Below are positions 17,729-26,826 of a DNA stretch of 64,000 bases, in pieces. Source of the stretch: Streptomyces sp. DH-12 (GTDB lineage: Bacteria; Actinomycetota; Actinomycetes; Streptomycetales; Streptomycetaceae). The position numbers and the translations under genes are program-made. The stretch is from contig NZ_PPFB01000001.1 in assembly GCF_002899455.1 (NCBI RefSeq), positions 1,302,001 through 1,366,000 on the forward strand, read 5' to 3'. Positions within the stretch are counted from its first letter, which is position 1, and every line of letters begins with the position of its first letter. The notes beneath the pieces were generated by a model. The model saw only the letters and a list, made by a program, of their open reading frames with translations, was not told where the DNA came from and made no database searches.

Positions 17729-20700
17729 GCCCCGTGCACGACGAGTCCTCTTTCGGTTCCGCGATCGTCGCCGCCCTCTGCGAGCGCGGCTGGCGCGAGG
17801 CGAACCCCGAGGACTACCAAGCCGACCTCGGCCTCGACACCAACGAGCTGTTCACCTTCATCGGTGCCACCCAGCCCGACGAATGGGACGAACTCCTCAC
17901 CGTCTATGGCGGCAACCCCAACGAGGCACAGCGCGGATTCGCGCAGCGCCTCGACCGGGCCATCGCCGACGACGGCCTCCTCCATGTCCTCCGCAACGGC
18001 GTGAAGGACCGCGGAGTCCGGCTCCGCGTCGCCTACTTCAAGCCCAATCTCATCTCCGCGGACTCGGTCCTCGACGGCTACCGGGCCAACCGCCTCACCG
18101 TTGTCCGGGAGCTCCCCTACGCCACCAAGCAGGCCGACTGGGGCCACCGCCTCGACCTGGCCCTGTTCCTCAACGGCATCCCCGTCGCCACGGCCGAGCT
18201 GAAGAACCCACTCACCGGCCAGGGCGTCGAGCAGGCCAAGGAGCAGTACCGGACCGACCGGGATCCGACCGAACTGATCTTCACGCGCCGCGTGATCGCC
18301 AACTTCGCGGTTGATCCGGACCTGGTCTTCGTCACCACGCAACTGCGCGGCAAGAGCACCCGGTTCCTGCCGTTCAACACCGGCTCGAACGGCCCCGGCC
18401 AGCCTGGCGGTGCCGGCAACCCGGCGCCGACCGCCCACGGCAAGTACGCCACCTCCTACCTCTGGGAAGAGGTCTGGCAGCGGGACAACTGGCTCGACCT
18501 CCTCCAGCGTTTCGTGCACCAGCAGAAGCACAAGACGCCCGGTGGCGGCACCACCAAGACGACGATCTTCCCCCGCTTCCACCAGTGGGACGTGGTCCGC
18601 AAGCTCACCGCGCACGCGTCCATCCACGGCGCCGGCCAGAACTACCTGATCATGGCCTCCGCCGGCTCCGGCAAGTCGAACACCATCGGCTGGCTGGCCC
18701 ACCGCCTCAGCGACCTGCACGCCGACACCGACCCGGCCGTCCTCGACGCCGAGGCTGTCGCCGATGGTCGCATCAAGCCCGGCGAGCCCGTCTTCGACAA
18801 GGTCATCGTCATCACCGACCGCCGCGCGCTGGACGCCCAGCTCTCGGCGACCGTCGGCAGCTTCTCGCAGACCGAGGGCCTGGTCGTGAAGATCGACGAG
18901 AAGCAGGGGGCGAAGAGCGAGCAGTTGGCCCGCGCGCTCTCCCGGGACACCGGGAAGATCGTCACGGTCACTCTGCACTCGTTCCCGGCGCTGCTGAACT
19001 ACATCAAGGGCAACCCGACCGAGATCAAGGGCACCCGCTTCGCGATCATCGTGGACGAGGCGCACTCCTCCCAGTCCGGCGACGCGGCCACCGCCGTGAA
19101 GTCCGCCCTGCGCGACCTCGGCCTGGACGCCGACTCGGACGACGAGGGCGCGACCAAGGTCACCGTGGAGGGCAAGCTGAAGGCGAAGGCGGTCGAGCGC
19201 TCACAGGCCGCCAACCTCTCCTACTTCGCCTTCACGGCTACCCCCAAGTCCAAGACCCTCGAACTCTTCGGAACGGAAGGTGTGGAGAACGGCAAGACCG
19301 TCTACCGCCCCTTCCACACCTACTCCATGCGCCAGGCCATCGAGGAGGGCTTCATCCTCGACCCCCTGCGTAACTACGTCACTTACAACACGTACTGGAA
19401 GCTCGCGAACCTCAACCGCGACGAGAAGGAGGTCGACCCCTCCAAGGCGAACAGCCTGCTCGCCCGGTTCGCACTCCTGCACGAGCACACGGTGTCCCAG
19501 CACGCGCAGGTGATCGTGGAGCACTTCGTCGCCCACACCCGCGGCCGGCTCGGCGGCCGGGCGAAGGCCATGGTGGTCACGGCGTCCCGCCAGTCCGCCG
19601 TGCAGATGGCCCGCGCCATCAAGAGCTACATCGCGGACCGCGCGTACGACACGAAGTACCCGGACCTCGGCGTCCTGGTCGCCTTCTCCGGTTCCCTCAC
19701 CCTCGACGGTGAGGAGACCACCGAGAGCAAGGAGAACGGCGGTCTGCCGGAGAGCGCGCTGCCCAAGGCGTTCGCCTACACCCGCGCCGACGACAAGGCC
19801 GCGAAGGCCGGCGGCAGGGGCCAGCAGGAGTACCGGATCCTGGTCGTCGCCGAGAAGTACCAGACCGGCTTCGACCAGCCGCTCCTCACGACGATGTACG
19901 TCAACAAGACGCTGACCGGCATCGCCGCCGTGCAGACGCTCTCGCGTCTCAACCGCACCGCCGACCGCAAGTCGCAGGCCGACCTCGCCGTCCTGGACTT
20001 CGTCAACGAGGCCGAGGACATCCAGGACGCGTTCCGCCCGTACTTCGAGGAGGCGCTCACCCTGCCCTCCGACCCGAACCTCCTCTACACGGCCCAGAGC
20101 CGCGTCATGTCCGCGCCGATCATCTCGGAGCAGGACATGGACCAGTTCGTCGCCGCGTACTTCGAGGCGCAGGAGAAGGCCGGCGGTTCCCAGGCCAAGT
20201 GGGAGAAGCTGCACGCCGAGCTGTACCGGCTCCTCTCCCCCGCCGTCACCCGCTTCAGCGCCCTCCTGGAGAGCGAGGAGGAGGACGACGTCGAGACGGC
20301 CGAGGAGTTCCGGTCCCACCTCAACGACTACGTCCGCAAGTACGGCTTCCTCGCGCAGATCGTCCCCTACCAGGACGCCGACCTGGAGCGGCTGTACCTG
20401 TACGGGCGTTACCTGCTCAACCGGCTCCCGCGCCTCGCGGACGGTGGCGTCGACATAGGGGAGGTCGATCTCAGCCACCTGCGCGTCGAGAAGACCGGCG
20501 AGCACGACAAGTCCCTCGTGCCCGAAGGCCCGGCCGAGCTCAAGGGGTTCGGTGACGGGGTCGGCGGTGGGAAGGACGTCGAGAAGTCGCTGCTATCGGA
20601 CCTGATCGAGAAGTTCAACGCGAAGTTCGGCACGGAGTTCACCGAGGAGGACGTCCTCCCGGCCTTCAACGCGACGAAGAAGGACCCCAAGGTCCGGGCC

Positions 20701-20907
20701 GCCGCCCTCGTCAACGACGAGGAGAACTTCGGCGTCGTCTTCGACAAGAAGTTCGAGGAGAACATGATGGACCATGTCTCCACGATCGACACGCTCGGCA
20801 AGCGGTACTTCGGGACGGACCGGGACTTCAAGTCCAACCTCGACCGCAGTGCGCGCCGCGCGGCCTGGCGGATGATCCGCCGTGAGGAAGGGCTGGACGA
20901 CTTCTGA
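17725..20907 (+). CDS. hsdR: Type I restriction endonuclease subunit HsdR
   Basis: 1060 residues, the usual size. The N-terminal PD-(D/E)XK nuclease is visible as LDLALFLNGIPVATAELKNPL (Glu-Leu-Lys near residue 158). The motor follows: Walker A ASAGSGKSN (about 311-319), VDEAHSSQSG as motif II near residue 445, and helicase motifs V/VI around YQTGFDQPLLTTMYVNK and VQTLSRLNRT. A helical C-terminal region for binding HsdM completes it. It translocates DNA using ATP and cleaves unmethylated DNA at a distance. Third gene of the hsdMSR operon, with a 4 bp overlap with hsdS, ending at a strong terminator. All key residues are present, so the system looks functional. Confidence 0.95.
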   Translation: MSPVHDESSFGSAIVAALCERGWREANPEDYQADLGLDTNELFTFIGATQPDEWDELLTVYGGNPNEAQRGFAQRLDRAIADDGLLHVLRNGVKDRGVRLRVAYFKPNLISADSVLDGYRANRLTVVRELPYATKQADWGHRLDLALFLNGIPVATAELKNPLTGQGVEQAKEQYRTDRDPTELIFTRRVIANFAVDPDLVFVTTQLRGKSTRFLPFNTGSNGPGQPGGAGNPAPTAHGKYATSYLWEEVWQRDNWLDLLQRFVHQQKHKTPGGGTTKTTIFPRFHQWDVVRKLTAHASIHGAGQNYLIMASAGSGKSNTIGWLAHRLSDLHADTDPAVLDAEAVADGRIKPGEPVFDKVIVITDRRALDAQLSATVGSFSQTEGLVVKIDEKQGAKSEQLARALSRDTGKIVTVTLHSFPALLNYIKGNPTEIKGTRFAIIVDEAHSSQSGDAATAVKSALRDLGLDADSDDEGATKVTVEGKLKAKAVERSQAANLSYFAFTATPKSKTLELFGTEGVENGKTVYRPFHTYSMRQAIEEGFILDPLRNYVTYNTYWKLANLNRDEKEVDPSKANSLLARFALLHEHTVSQHAQVIVEHFVAHTRGRLGGRAKAMVVTASRQSAVQMARAIKSYIADRAYDTKYPDLGVLVAFSGSLTLDGEETTESKENGGLPESALPKAFAYTRADDKAAKAGGRGQQEYRILVVAEKYQTGFDQPLLTTMYVNKTLTGIAAVQTLSRLNRTADRKSQADLAVLDFVNEAEDIQDAFRPYFEEALTLPSDPNLLYTAQSRVMSAPIISEQDMDQFVAAYFEAQEKAGGSQAKWEKLHAELYRLLSPAVTRFSALLESEEEDDVETAEEFRSHLNDYVRKYGFLAQIVPYQDADLERLYLYGRYLLNRLPRLADGGVDIGEVDLSHLRVEKTGEHDKSLVPEGPAELKGFGDGVGGGKDVEKSLLSDLIEKFNAKFGTEFTEEDVLPAFNATKKDPKVRAAALVNDEENFGVVFDKKFEENMMDHVSTIDTLGKRYFGTDRDFKSNLDRSARRAAWRMIRREEGLDDF

Positions 20908-20912
20908 CAGCG

Positions 20913-20951
20913 CCTGGGGCACCGGCACCCACCCGGTGCCGGTGCCCCAGG
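20913..20951. terminator. Strong bidirectional hairpin terminator after hsdR
   Basis: Perfect 17-bp inverted repeat (arm CCTGGGGCACCGGCACC at 20913-20929, its complement at 20935-20951) with a 5-nt loop, placed 5 bp after hsdR and 15 bp before the end of the convergent DUF397 gene. Confidence 0.9.
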
Positions 20952-20966
20952 ACGCGTCTGTCTGCC

Positions 20967-21158
20967 TCAGCCGCGCGCGGCCTGCTCCACGAAGGCGGAC
21001 CAGGCGTTGGCGTCAACGCTGAGCACTGGGCCCGTTGCCCGCTTCGAGTCCCTGACCAGTACAGCGTCCGGCGCAAGGCAGACCTCGACGCATTCGCCTC
21101 CCTCCCCGCTGCTGTGGCTGCTCTTGAACCAGTGGGGCTCCCTTGCCTGGCGGTTCAT
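20967..21158 (-). CDS. DUF397 small protein
   Basis: 63 residues. WFKSSHSSGEGGECVEVCLAP...VLVRDSKRATGPVLSV is the DUF397 signature. Such small acidic proteins are the usual partner of the DUF5753-HTH regulators in Streptomyces (whiJ/abaA-like sets), and DUF397-type proteins have been proposed as antitoxin-like partners. ATG 21158 overlaps the stop of the upstream HTH gene by 4 bp, so the two are translationally coupled. Confidence 0.9.
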   Translation of the reverse strand: MNRQAREPHWFKSSHSSGEGGECVEVCLAPDAVLVRDSKRATGPVLSVDANAWSAFVEQAARG

Positions 21159-22063
21159 CTCTCTCCCAGAAGTCCCTCGACGAAAGCCATCGACTCACGC
21201 GGAGTCAGGGCTTGCGCCCTGAGGATGCCGTACTGTTCCTCGACATCCCGCACCTCTTCCCGCTCGTTGTAGAGGCGGCTGGTCCGCTGGACTTCAACGT
21301 AAGCCATCCGCTGTCCGTCTCTTGTTTCGATCAGAGTGAACGGGCCCCCGAGGCCGCAGTGTTCGATGCCGGTGGTGGGCATGATCTGGATTTCCACGTT
21401 CCGTCGTTGGCCGTGGAGAAGGATCTGTTCCAGTTGCCCTCTGTGCGTGGACGCACCGCCGAGTGGACGGCACAGAACCGCCTCCTCGATCACGAAGCTG
21501 AGTGTCGGGAGTGGGCTTCGGGCGAAGATCTCCTGTCGGGCCAGGCGAGCGGATACGCGCTGCTCGACGGTCGCCTCATCGAGCAGGGGCCTACGCATGG
21601 TGAAGACCGCACGTGCGTACTCCTCGGTCTGCAACAGACCAGGCACGGCGAGTGCTCCGTACACATGGAGTGAGACGGCCTCTTCCTCCAACCGCGCCAT
21701 GTCCCGGAAGAAGGCCGGAAAGCGCGCCCGCGCCACCTCCCCCTTCAGCGCCACCAGCACCCCGCCCGCACCGAGCACTTCGTCGGCCTGCTCGATGAAC
21801 CGAGGCTGCGGAACCCGACGTCCCTGCTCGTACGAGGCGATGGTGTCCGCCGAATACCCGACCCTTCTGCCGAGTTCGGCCCGTTCCATGCCCGCCCGCG
21901 TCCGCAGCAGCTTCAACTGCCGCCCGAACGCGCCGATCAGGCCCCTGGCAGGCTCGTCCTCGGCGTGCCGTTGCCCCGGCACCTCGGCGTCGACGCCGCT
22001 CTCCCTGTCCTCCAACACCGCACACCCCACTTCCCGCTCACGCGGCCGTACCGTCCCGTACAC
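21155..22063 (-). CDS. XRE-type HTH regulator with DUF5753 (whiJ-like / Scr1 family)
   Basis: 302 residues from GTG 22063; GTG codons at about residues 12 and 16 are possible later starts because the first residues show no homology. The HTH covers about residues 45-100 (LKLLRTRAGMERAELGRRVGYSADTIASYEQGRRVP) and the DUF5753 ligand-like domain fills the rest (LQTEEYARAVF, ILLHGQRRNVEIQIMPT, MAYVEVQ). These regulators control development or antibiotic production in streptomycetes and act with a small DUF397 protein and an anti-sigma-like ATPase. That full set is present here: DUF397 downstream, ATPase divergent 81 bp away. Confidence 0.9.
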   Translation of the reverse strand: MYGTVRPREREVGCAVLEDRESGVDAEVPGQRHAEDEPARGLIGAFGRQLKLLRTRAGMERAELGRRVGYSADTIASYEQGRRVPQPRFIEQADEVLGAGGVLVALKGEVARARFPAFFRDMARLEEEAVSLHVYGALAVPGLLQTEEYARAVFTMRRPLLDEATVEQRVSARLARQEIFARSPLPTLSFVIEEAVLCRPLGGASTHRGQLEQILLHGQRRNVEIQIMPTTGIEHCGLGGPFTLIETRDGQRMAYVEVQRTSRLYNEREEVRDVEEQYGILRAQALTPRESMAFVEGLLGER

Positions 22064-22144
22064 GATGTGCGCCCGCGGGTACTCCCCACCGCGTCAGCGC
22101 GTCACCCCTGGTCACGCTATGCCACACCACGCCACCGTGAGTGC

Positions 22145-22624
22145 ATGACCGCAACGCAATCACCCGTCACGGTGCACCAGTTCACGATGCGTTTCAGCTC
22201 CACCCCGCGCGGCGCCCGTCTCGCCCGGCGCATGTGTGAGCACTGCCTCGACGCCTGGGGCGTCCCGTACGACAGCGACGCGCACGACGCCGTCACGCTC
22301 GTGGCCGCGGAGCTGTGCGCCAACGCCGTGCGGCACGGGCACGTGGCGGGCCGGGACTTCCGCCTGCGTCTGACCGCCACCCCGGCCACCCGCACCGTAC
22401 GGATCGAGGTCACCGACACCCGGGGCGAGAGCCTCCCCCAGCTTCCCGCCACCGCGACGGACGACGGCGAGGGCGGACGCGGCCTGCTCCTCGTCGAAGC
22501 CCTCGCCGACCGCTGGGGCTGCGCACCGCGCCCGGACGGCCCCGGCAAGACGGTCTGGGCCGAGTACACGGTGAACACGCTGGAAACGGTGGCGCGATCC
22601 GGCCCGTCCGCCGCGCCCTCGTAG
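22145..22624 (+). CDS. ATP-binding anti-sigma-factor-like protein (HATPase_c)
   Basis: 159 residues from ATG 22145. The GHKL ATPase motifs are present: ELCANAVRHG (N box, about residues 55-65), the IEVTDTRGE G1 box, and GRGLLLVEALADRWG with a final GKTVWAE. This is the RsbW/SpoIIAB-like fold used as an anti-sigma switch kinase in Streptomyces. It diverges from the HTH-DUF5753 regulator and forms the third member of the whiJ-like set. Two damaged relatives of this gene lie at 30.7 and 33.1 kb. Confidence 0.9.
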   Translation: MTATQSPVTVHQFTMRFSSTPRGARLARRMCEHCLDAWGVPYDSDAHDAVTLVAAELCANAVRHGHVAGRDFRLRLTATPATRTVRIEVTDTRGESLPQLPATATDDGEGGRGLLLVEALADRWGCAPRPDGPGKTVWAEYTVNTLETVARSGPSAAPS

Positions 22625-22725
22625 GCCCCGGCTGGACGCAGTGATCCCTTTCCGGAGAAACTGGCCGCGACCGACGGGGCTCGGGAGAACGAGCGAGCGC
22701 CGGTGAGGACGCGGGGCGGGGACAG

Positions 22726-24318
22726 GTGCCGGACAGACCGATCGCGGGCCGCTACGAGCTGCTGGAGCGGCTCGGCCACGGCGGCATGGGCGATGTGTGG
22801 CGGGGTTACGACGCGGTGCTGGACCGGCCGGTCGCCGTGAAGCGGATCCGGCCGCAGGCCGTCGCCGCCACGCCGCAGCTGGCCGAGGAGTTCGAGCGGC
22901 GCTTCCGCCGCGAGGCGCGGATCACCGCCCGCATCCAGCACCCGGGCGTGCCGCAGGTGTACGACGCCGTCCTCGACAGCGGCCACGAGCACCTGTTCCT
23001 CGTCATGGAGCTGGTGGAGGGCGTCCCCCTCACCCGGTACGTGCACCAGGAGCGGCCCCTCCCGGTCAGCTGGGCGGTGGCGGTCGCCGCGCAGGTCGCC
23101 ACCGTGCTGTCGTACGCGCACGACGTGCCCGTGGTGCACCGCGACCTCAAGCCGTCCAACATCCTGGTCGCGCGGGACGGCACGGTGAAGGTCCTCGACT
23201 TCGGCGTCGCGGCGATCCTGCAGACCGACGTCACCAGGCTGACGGCCTCCGGCCGGCTCATCGGCACGCACCAGTACATGGCGCCCGAGCAGGTGCGCGG
23301 CACCCGGGTCACCCCGCGCACCGACCTCTACGCACTCGGCTGCGTGCTCCATGAACTCCTCTGCGGCACGCCGTTGTTCAGCGCGCACAGCGACTTCGAG
23401 CTGATGGACCAGCACGTCCGCGCCATGCCCACCCCGCTGCGGCAACTACGCGCCGAGGTACCGGAGGAGCTGGAGGCACTGGTCCTGCACCTGCTCCGCA
23501 AGCCCCCGGAGAGCCGGCCGGTGGACGTGCAGGAGGTGTACGAGCGGCTGATGCCCTTCCTGCCCGCGCCCGGGGAGTCCTCCGCCCTCGGGGAGGCCGG
23601 GCCGCCCGGGGCGCCGGACCCGACGGGGCTCTACCGCCGCCCCTACGCGCCCCGCTCCCGGGCCGAGAGCCGTCCCCGTCTCTCCCCGGACGCGGCGGCG
23701 CCCGGCCAGGTCGCCGAGCACGTGGTCTCGCCGCCCGAGCGGGAGCTGTTGCGGGCCCAGTTGCGGGAGGTCGACGAGCACTACATCGCCCTCATGGAGG
23801 AGGAGCGCTACACGCAGGCCGCCGAGGTCGCGGGCGAGATGATCGAGCCTCTGGCGCGGGCCCTGGGCGCCGAGAACAAGGCCGTCCTGCGGCTGCGCCG
23901 GCGCCGGGCGGTCAGCCGGCAGCTGGCGGGCGACCACCGGGCTGCGCTGCCCGAGTTCGAGGCGCTGGCCGAGGCGTACGGCCGGATCAACGGGCCGACC
24001 GACGAGGCCGCCCGCGACTGCCGCGCCCAGGCCGCCCGCTGCCGCGGCGAACTCGGCCAGGTGACCGAGGCCCTGGCGGAGCTCAAGGCCGTCCTGGAGG
24101 TGGAACGCGCCGTCGAGAGCGACGTCAGCGACGCGGCCGTGGAGCTGCGCCGCGACATCGGCGTGCTGCTGATCGGCCAGGGCAACCCGCGGGAGGCCCG
24201 GGCCTGTCTGGAGGCCCTGTACGAGGACGTGGTGCTCGTCCACGGCCCGCACCACGACGTGGCCGCCGAGGCCGCGGAGGTCTTGGCCATACTCCGCCGG
24301 GAACTCGACGGCGGTTGA
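22726..24318 (+). CDS. Soluble Hanks-type serine/threonine protein kinase with helical-repeat C-terminus
   Basis: 530 residues from GTG 22726. The kinase domain (about 10-275) is complete: Gly loop LGHGGMGDVW (16-25), VAVK Lys39, HRDLKPSN with catalytic Asp140, DFG at 158-160, and YMAPEQ in the activation segment. A Pro-rich linker (about 285-330) leads to a tetratricopeptide-like helical region (about 340-530). No transmembrane segment or PASTA domain is present, so it is cytosolic, unlike PknB. It follows the anti-sigma-like gene by 101 bp on the same strand. A kinase scrap lies beside an anti-sigma-like scrap at 33.1-33.3 kb, which suggests this pairing recurs. Confidence 0.92.
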   Translation: MPDRPIAGRYELLERLGHGGMGDVWRGYDAVLDRPVAVKRIRPQAVAATPQLAEEFERRFRREARITARIQHPGVPQVYDAVLDSGHEHLFLVMELVEGVPLTRYVHQERPLPVSWAVAVAAQVATVLSYAHDVPVVHRDLKPSNILVARDGTVKVLDFGVAAILQTDVTRLTASGRLIGTHQYMAPEQVRGTRVTPRTDLYALGCVLHELLCGTPLFSAHSDFELMDQHVRAMPTPLRQLRAEVPEELEALVLHLLRKPPESRPVDVQEVYERLMPFLPAPGESSALGEAGPPGAPDPTGLYRRPYAPRSRAESRPRLSPDAAAPGQVAEHVVSPPERELLRAQLREVDEHYIALMEEERYTQAAEVAGEMIEPLARALGAENKAVLRLRRRRAVSRQLAGDHRAALPEFEALAEAYGRINGPTDEAARDCRAQAARCRGELGQVTEALAELKAVLEVERAVESDVSDAAVELRRDIGVLLIGQGNPREARACLEALYEDVVLVHGPHHDVAAEAAEVLAILRRELDGG

Positions 24319-24406
24319 CCGGCGCAGCCCGGCCGGCAGACCGGTGGACGAACGCCCGAATGCCCGAACGGCCCGCGGCCACGCCGGGGCGGCCTAAAAT
24401 CCCGGC

Positions 24407-26548
24407 ATGCCGCACCTCGCCCTCGACAAGGCCTTCTGTCAGCAGCTGGAGAAGCTTGAGAAGCATGTCAGGAACGGCGTGTTCGACGCCTGGGAGAAGT
24501 TCGAGCGGCTCACCCTGGACCAGCTCTTCAAGGACCCGGGGCTGAAGCTGGAATCCCTCAAGGGCGCCAGGGACCGGCAGATCCGGACCATCCGGATCAC
24601 CCAGGGGTACCGCGGCGTGGTCCTCGCGCCCGAGACGGGCGACACCTTCGTGCTGCTGCGGGTCGGCCCGCACGACGAGGCCACCGAGTGGGCGGTGAGG
24701 CAGAAGGCGACCATCAACGCCGTCACCGGCGCCGTGGAGCTCCGCGAGATCGCCACCCTGGAGGAGCTGACCCCTGCCTACGAGCGCGTCGCGCCCGCCG
24801 AGGAGCAGCGGCTCTTCGCGAAGGTCTCCGACGGGGAGATGGCCGCGCTCGGCATCGACGCCACCACTCTCGCGCAGGCACGCGTGCTGACCAGCCTGGA
24901 ACAGCTCGACGTCTTCGGGCGGTTCTTCCCGCCGGACCAGTACAAGGTGCTGGAGCACCTGGCCCTTGGCGCGAGCGTCGAGCAGACGTGGCAGGAGGTC
25001 GTCGTGCCGGCGCTGGCCGACGCGGCCTCGCAGGAGCCCGTCGACACCACCGACTACGCGACCGCCATCGCGCACACCCGTACCCGGATCGCCGTCGTCA
25101 CGGATGCCGACGAACTGCGCGACATCCTCGACAAGCCGTTCGCCGCCTGGCGGGTCTTCCTGCACCCCGTCCAGCACAAGGTCGCCTACCGCCCGTCGTA
25201 CTCCGGTCCCGCGCAGGTGACCGGCGGGCCCGGCACCGGGAAGTCCGTCGTCGCCCTCCACCGGGTGCGGCACCTGCTGCGGCACCTGCGCGACGGCGAC
25301 CGCATCCTGCTCACCACCTTCACCAACGCCCTCGTGGACGCCCTCACCGAAGGGCTCTGTCTGCTCGTCGACGATCCGGACCTGCGCGACCGGGTCGACG
25401 TCATGACCGTCGACGCCTTCGCCGGACGCGTGGTCAACACCTCACGCCGGCCGCTCACCGGGTACGAGGAGACCGCCCGGTGGGAACAGGCCGCGCAGGC
25501 CACCGGCTTCACCGGCACTCCGCAGTTCCTCGCCCAGGAGTACAAGCACGTCGTGCTCGCCCAGGGCATCCGCACCCAGGAGGAGTACGAGCACTGCGAG
25601 CGCCGGGGCCGCGGCAGCGCGCTGCCGTCCTCCGCCCGGCCGCTGGTGTGGCGGACCGTGGAGGAGTTCACCCGCCGGCTGGACGGGGACGGGCTGCGCA
25701 CCTACCTCGGCACCTGCGTGGAGGCCACCGACCTGCTGACCGAGCAGGGGCCGTGCTACCGGCACGTCGTCGTCGACGAGGCCCAGGACCTCCACCCGGC
25801 CCAGTGGCGGATGCTGCGCGCGGCCGCCCCACGGCGCCCCGACGACCTGTTCGTGGCGGGCGACCCGCACCAGCGGATCTACGACAACCGGGTGTCGCTG
25901 AAGTCTCTCGGCATCAACGTCGCCGGCCGTTCGACCAAGCTGCGCAAGAACTACCGGTCCACCCAGGAGATCCTCAGCTGGGCGACAGGACTTCTGCTCG
26001 GCCGTCCCTTCGCCGAACTGGCCGACAGCGGACGGCACGACACCCTGATCGGGTACAGCTCCGCCCTGCACGGCTCCGGGCCCCGCGTCCACGAGGCGGA
26101 GACGGAGGAGGCCGAACTCGACGCCCTGGTCGAGCAGGTGCGCGCGTGGGTGGACGGTGGCGCCGCGTACGGGGAGATCGGGATCTGCGCGCGGTTCAAC
26201 AAGACCTGCGAGAAGGCCAAGGACCGTCTGATCGCAGCCGGCGTCCCCGCCAGCCGGGTCCGTGCGGGAGCCGCCCGCACGGACGACGCGGTCAACGTGG
26301 GCACCATGCACACCTTCAAGGGGCTCGAGTACCGCTACACCGCCGTCGTCGGCGTCCACGACCGCGCCCTGCCGAACCCTTCGGCCATCACCCCGGAGGA
26401 GGTCGACCGGCTCCAGCACGAGGCCGACCTCGCCGCGGAACGCTGCCTGCTGTTCGTCGCCTGCACCCGGGCCCGGGACGGCCTGTACGTCTCGTGGACC
26501 GGGCAGCCGAGCCCGTTCCTGGTGGAGGCCGGCTGCGGGGCGGGGTAG
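24407..26548 (+). CDS. UvrD/Rep-type helicase with N-terminal RelE/ParE-like domain
   Basis: 713 residues. Residues 1-105 look like a RelE/ParE toxin fold: LESLKGARDRQIRTIRITQGYRGVVL, then TFVLLRVGPHDEATEWA, the shape of the LKG...IRxxxxYR...GxHDxxY core. After a linker comes a superfamily 1 motor: Walker A TGGPGTGKS (272-280), Walker B VVVDEAQD (Asp457-Glu458), KNYRSTQEI (motif IV), TMHTFKGLEY (motif V) and LLFVACTRARDGLYVSW (motif VI). Fusion of an mRNA-interferase-like domain to a UvrD helicase suggests nucleic-acid surveillance or defence; whether the toxin-like domain is catalytic cannot be judged here. Start ATG 24407. Confidence 0.9.
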   Translation: MPHLALDKAFCQQLEKLEKHVRNGVFDAWEKFERLTLDQLFKDPGLKLESLKGARDRQIRTIRITQGYRGVVLAPETGDTFVLLRVGPHDEATEWAVRQKATINAVTGAVELREIATLEELTPAYERVAPAEEQRLFAKVSDGEMAALGIDATTLAQARVLTSLEQLDVFGRFFPPDQYKVLEHLALGASVEQTWQEVVVPALADAASQEPVDTTDYATAIAHTRTRIAVVTDADELRDILDKPFAAWRVFLHPVQHKVAYRPSYSGPAQVTGGPGTGKSVVALHRVRHLLRHLRDGDRILLTTFTNALVDALTEGLCLLVDDPDLRDRVDVMTVDAFAGRVVNTSRRPLTGYEETARWEQAAQATGFTGTPQFLAQEYKHVVLAQGIRTQEEYEHCERRGRGSALPSSARPLVWRTVEEFTRRLDGDGLRTYLGTCVEATDLLTEQGPCYRHVVVDEAQDLHPAQWRMLRAAAPRRPDDLFVAGDPHQRIYDNRVSLKSLGINVAGRSTKLRKNYRSTQEILSWATGLLLGRPFAELADSGRHDTLIGYSSALHGSGPRVHEAETEEAELDALVEQVRAWVDGGAAYGEIGICARFNKTCEKAKDRLIAAGVPASRVRAGAARTDDAVNVGTMHTFKGLEYRYTAVVGVHDRALPNPSAITPEEVDRLQHEADLAAERCLLFVACTRARDGLYVSWTGQPSPFLVEAGCGAG

Positions 26549-26826
26549 CCGGGCCGGGCCGGTTCACTCACCGTTTCCGGATCGAACGCACGCAAGCAAG
26601 CCAATGAGGTTTGACGACGCTTTCATTTTCATGGGAAGGTGTGGTCACTTCAGCTCGCGAAGGGCGGTGCGGCGGACGTCGTGGCGCAAGGGGTGGGCGG
26701 GCGGTGGCAAGGGGGATGTGGCTTCAGCCGCCCGCGGCTTCGCCGGGGTGCCGGCGACCGGACTCCTCCTCCTGCCCGCAGCAGTGCGGGACGCCCTCGG
26801 TGGGGCGCTCGCGGAAGGGGTGTGTG

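Noticed and set aside
1..20951. BREX, classical DISARM or full Dnd system
   Set aside because: No PglZ, BrxC, DUF1998-only protein, PLD protein or dndCDE genes are visible; only single family resemblances.
26611..26826. Longer N-terminus for the EcsC-family protein
   Set aside because: Sequence before ATG 26827 is low in coding character; a good ribosome site lies directly before 26827.
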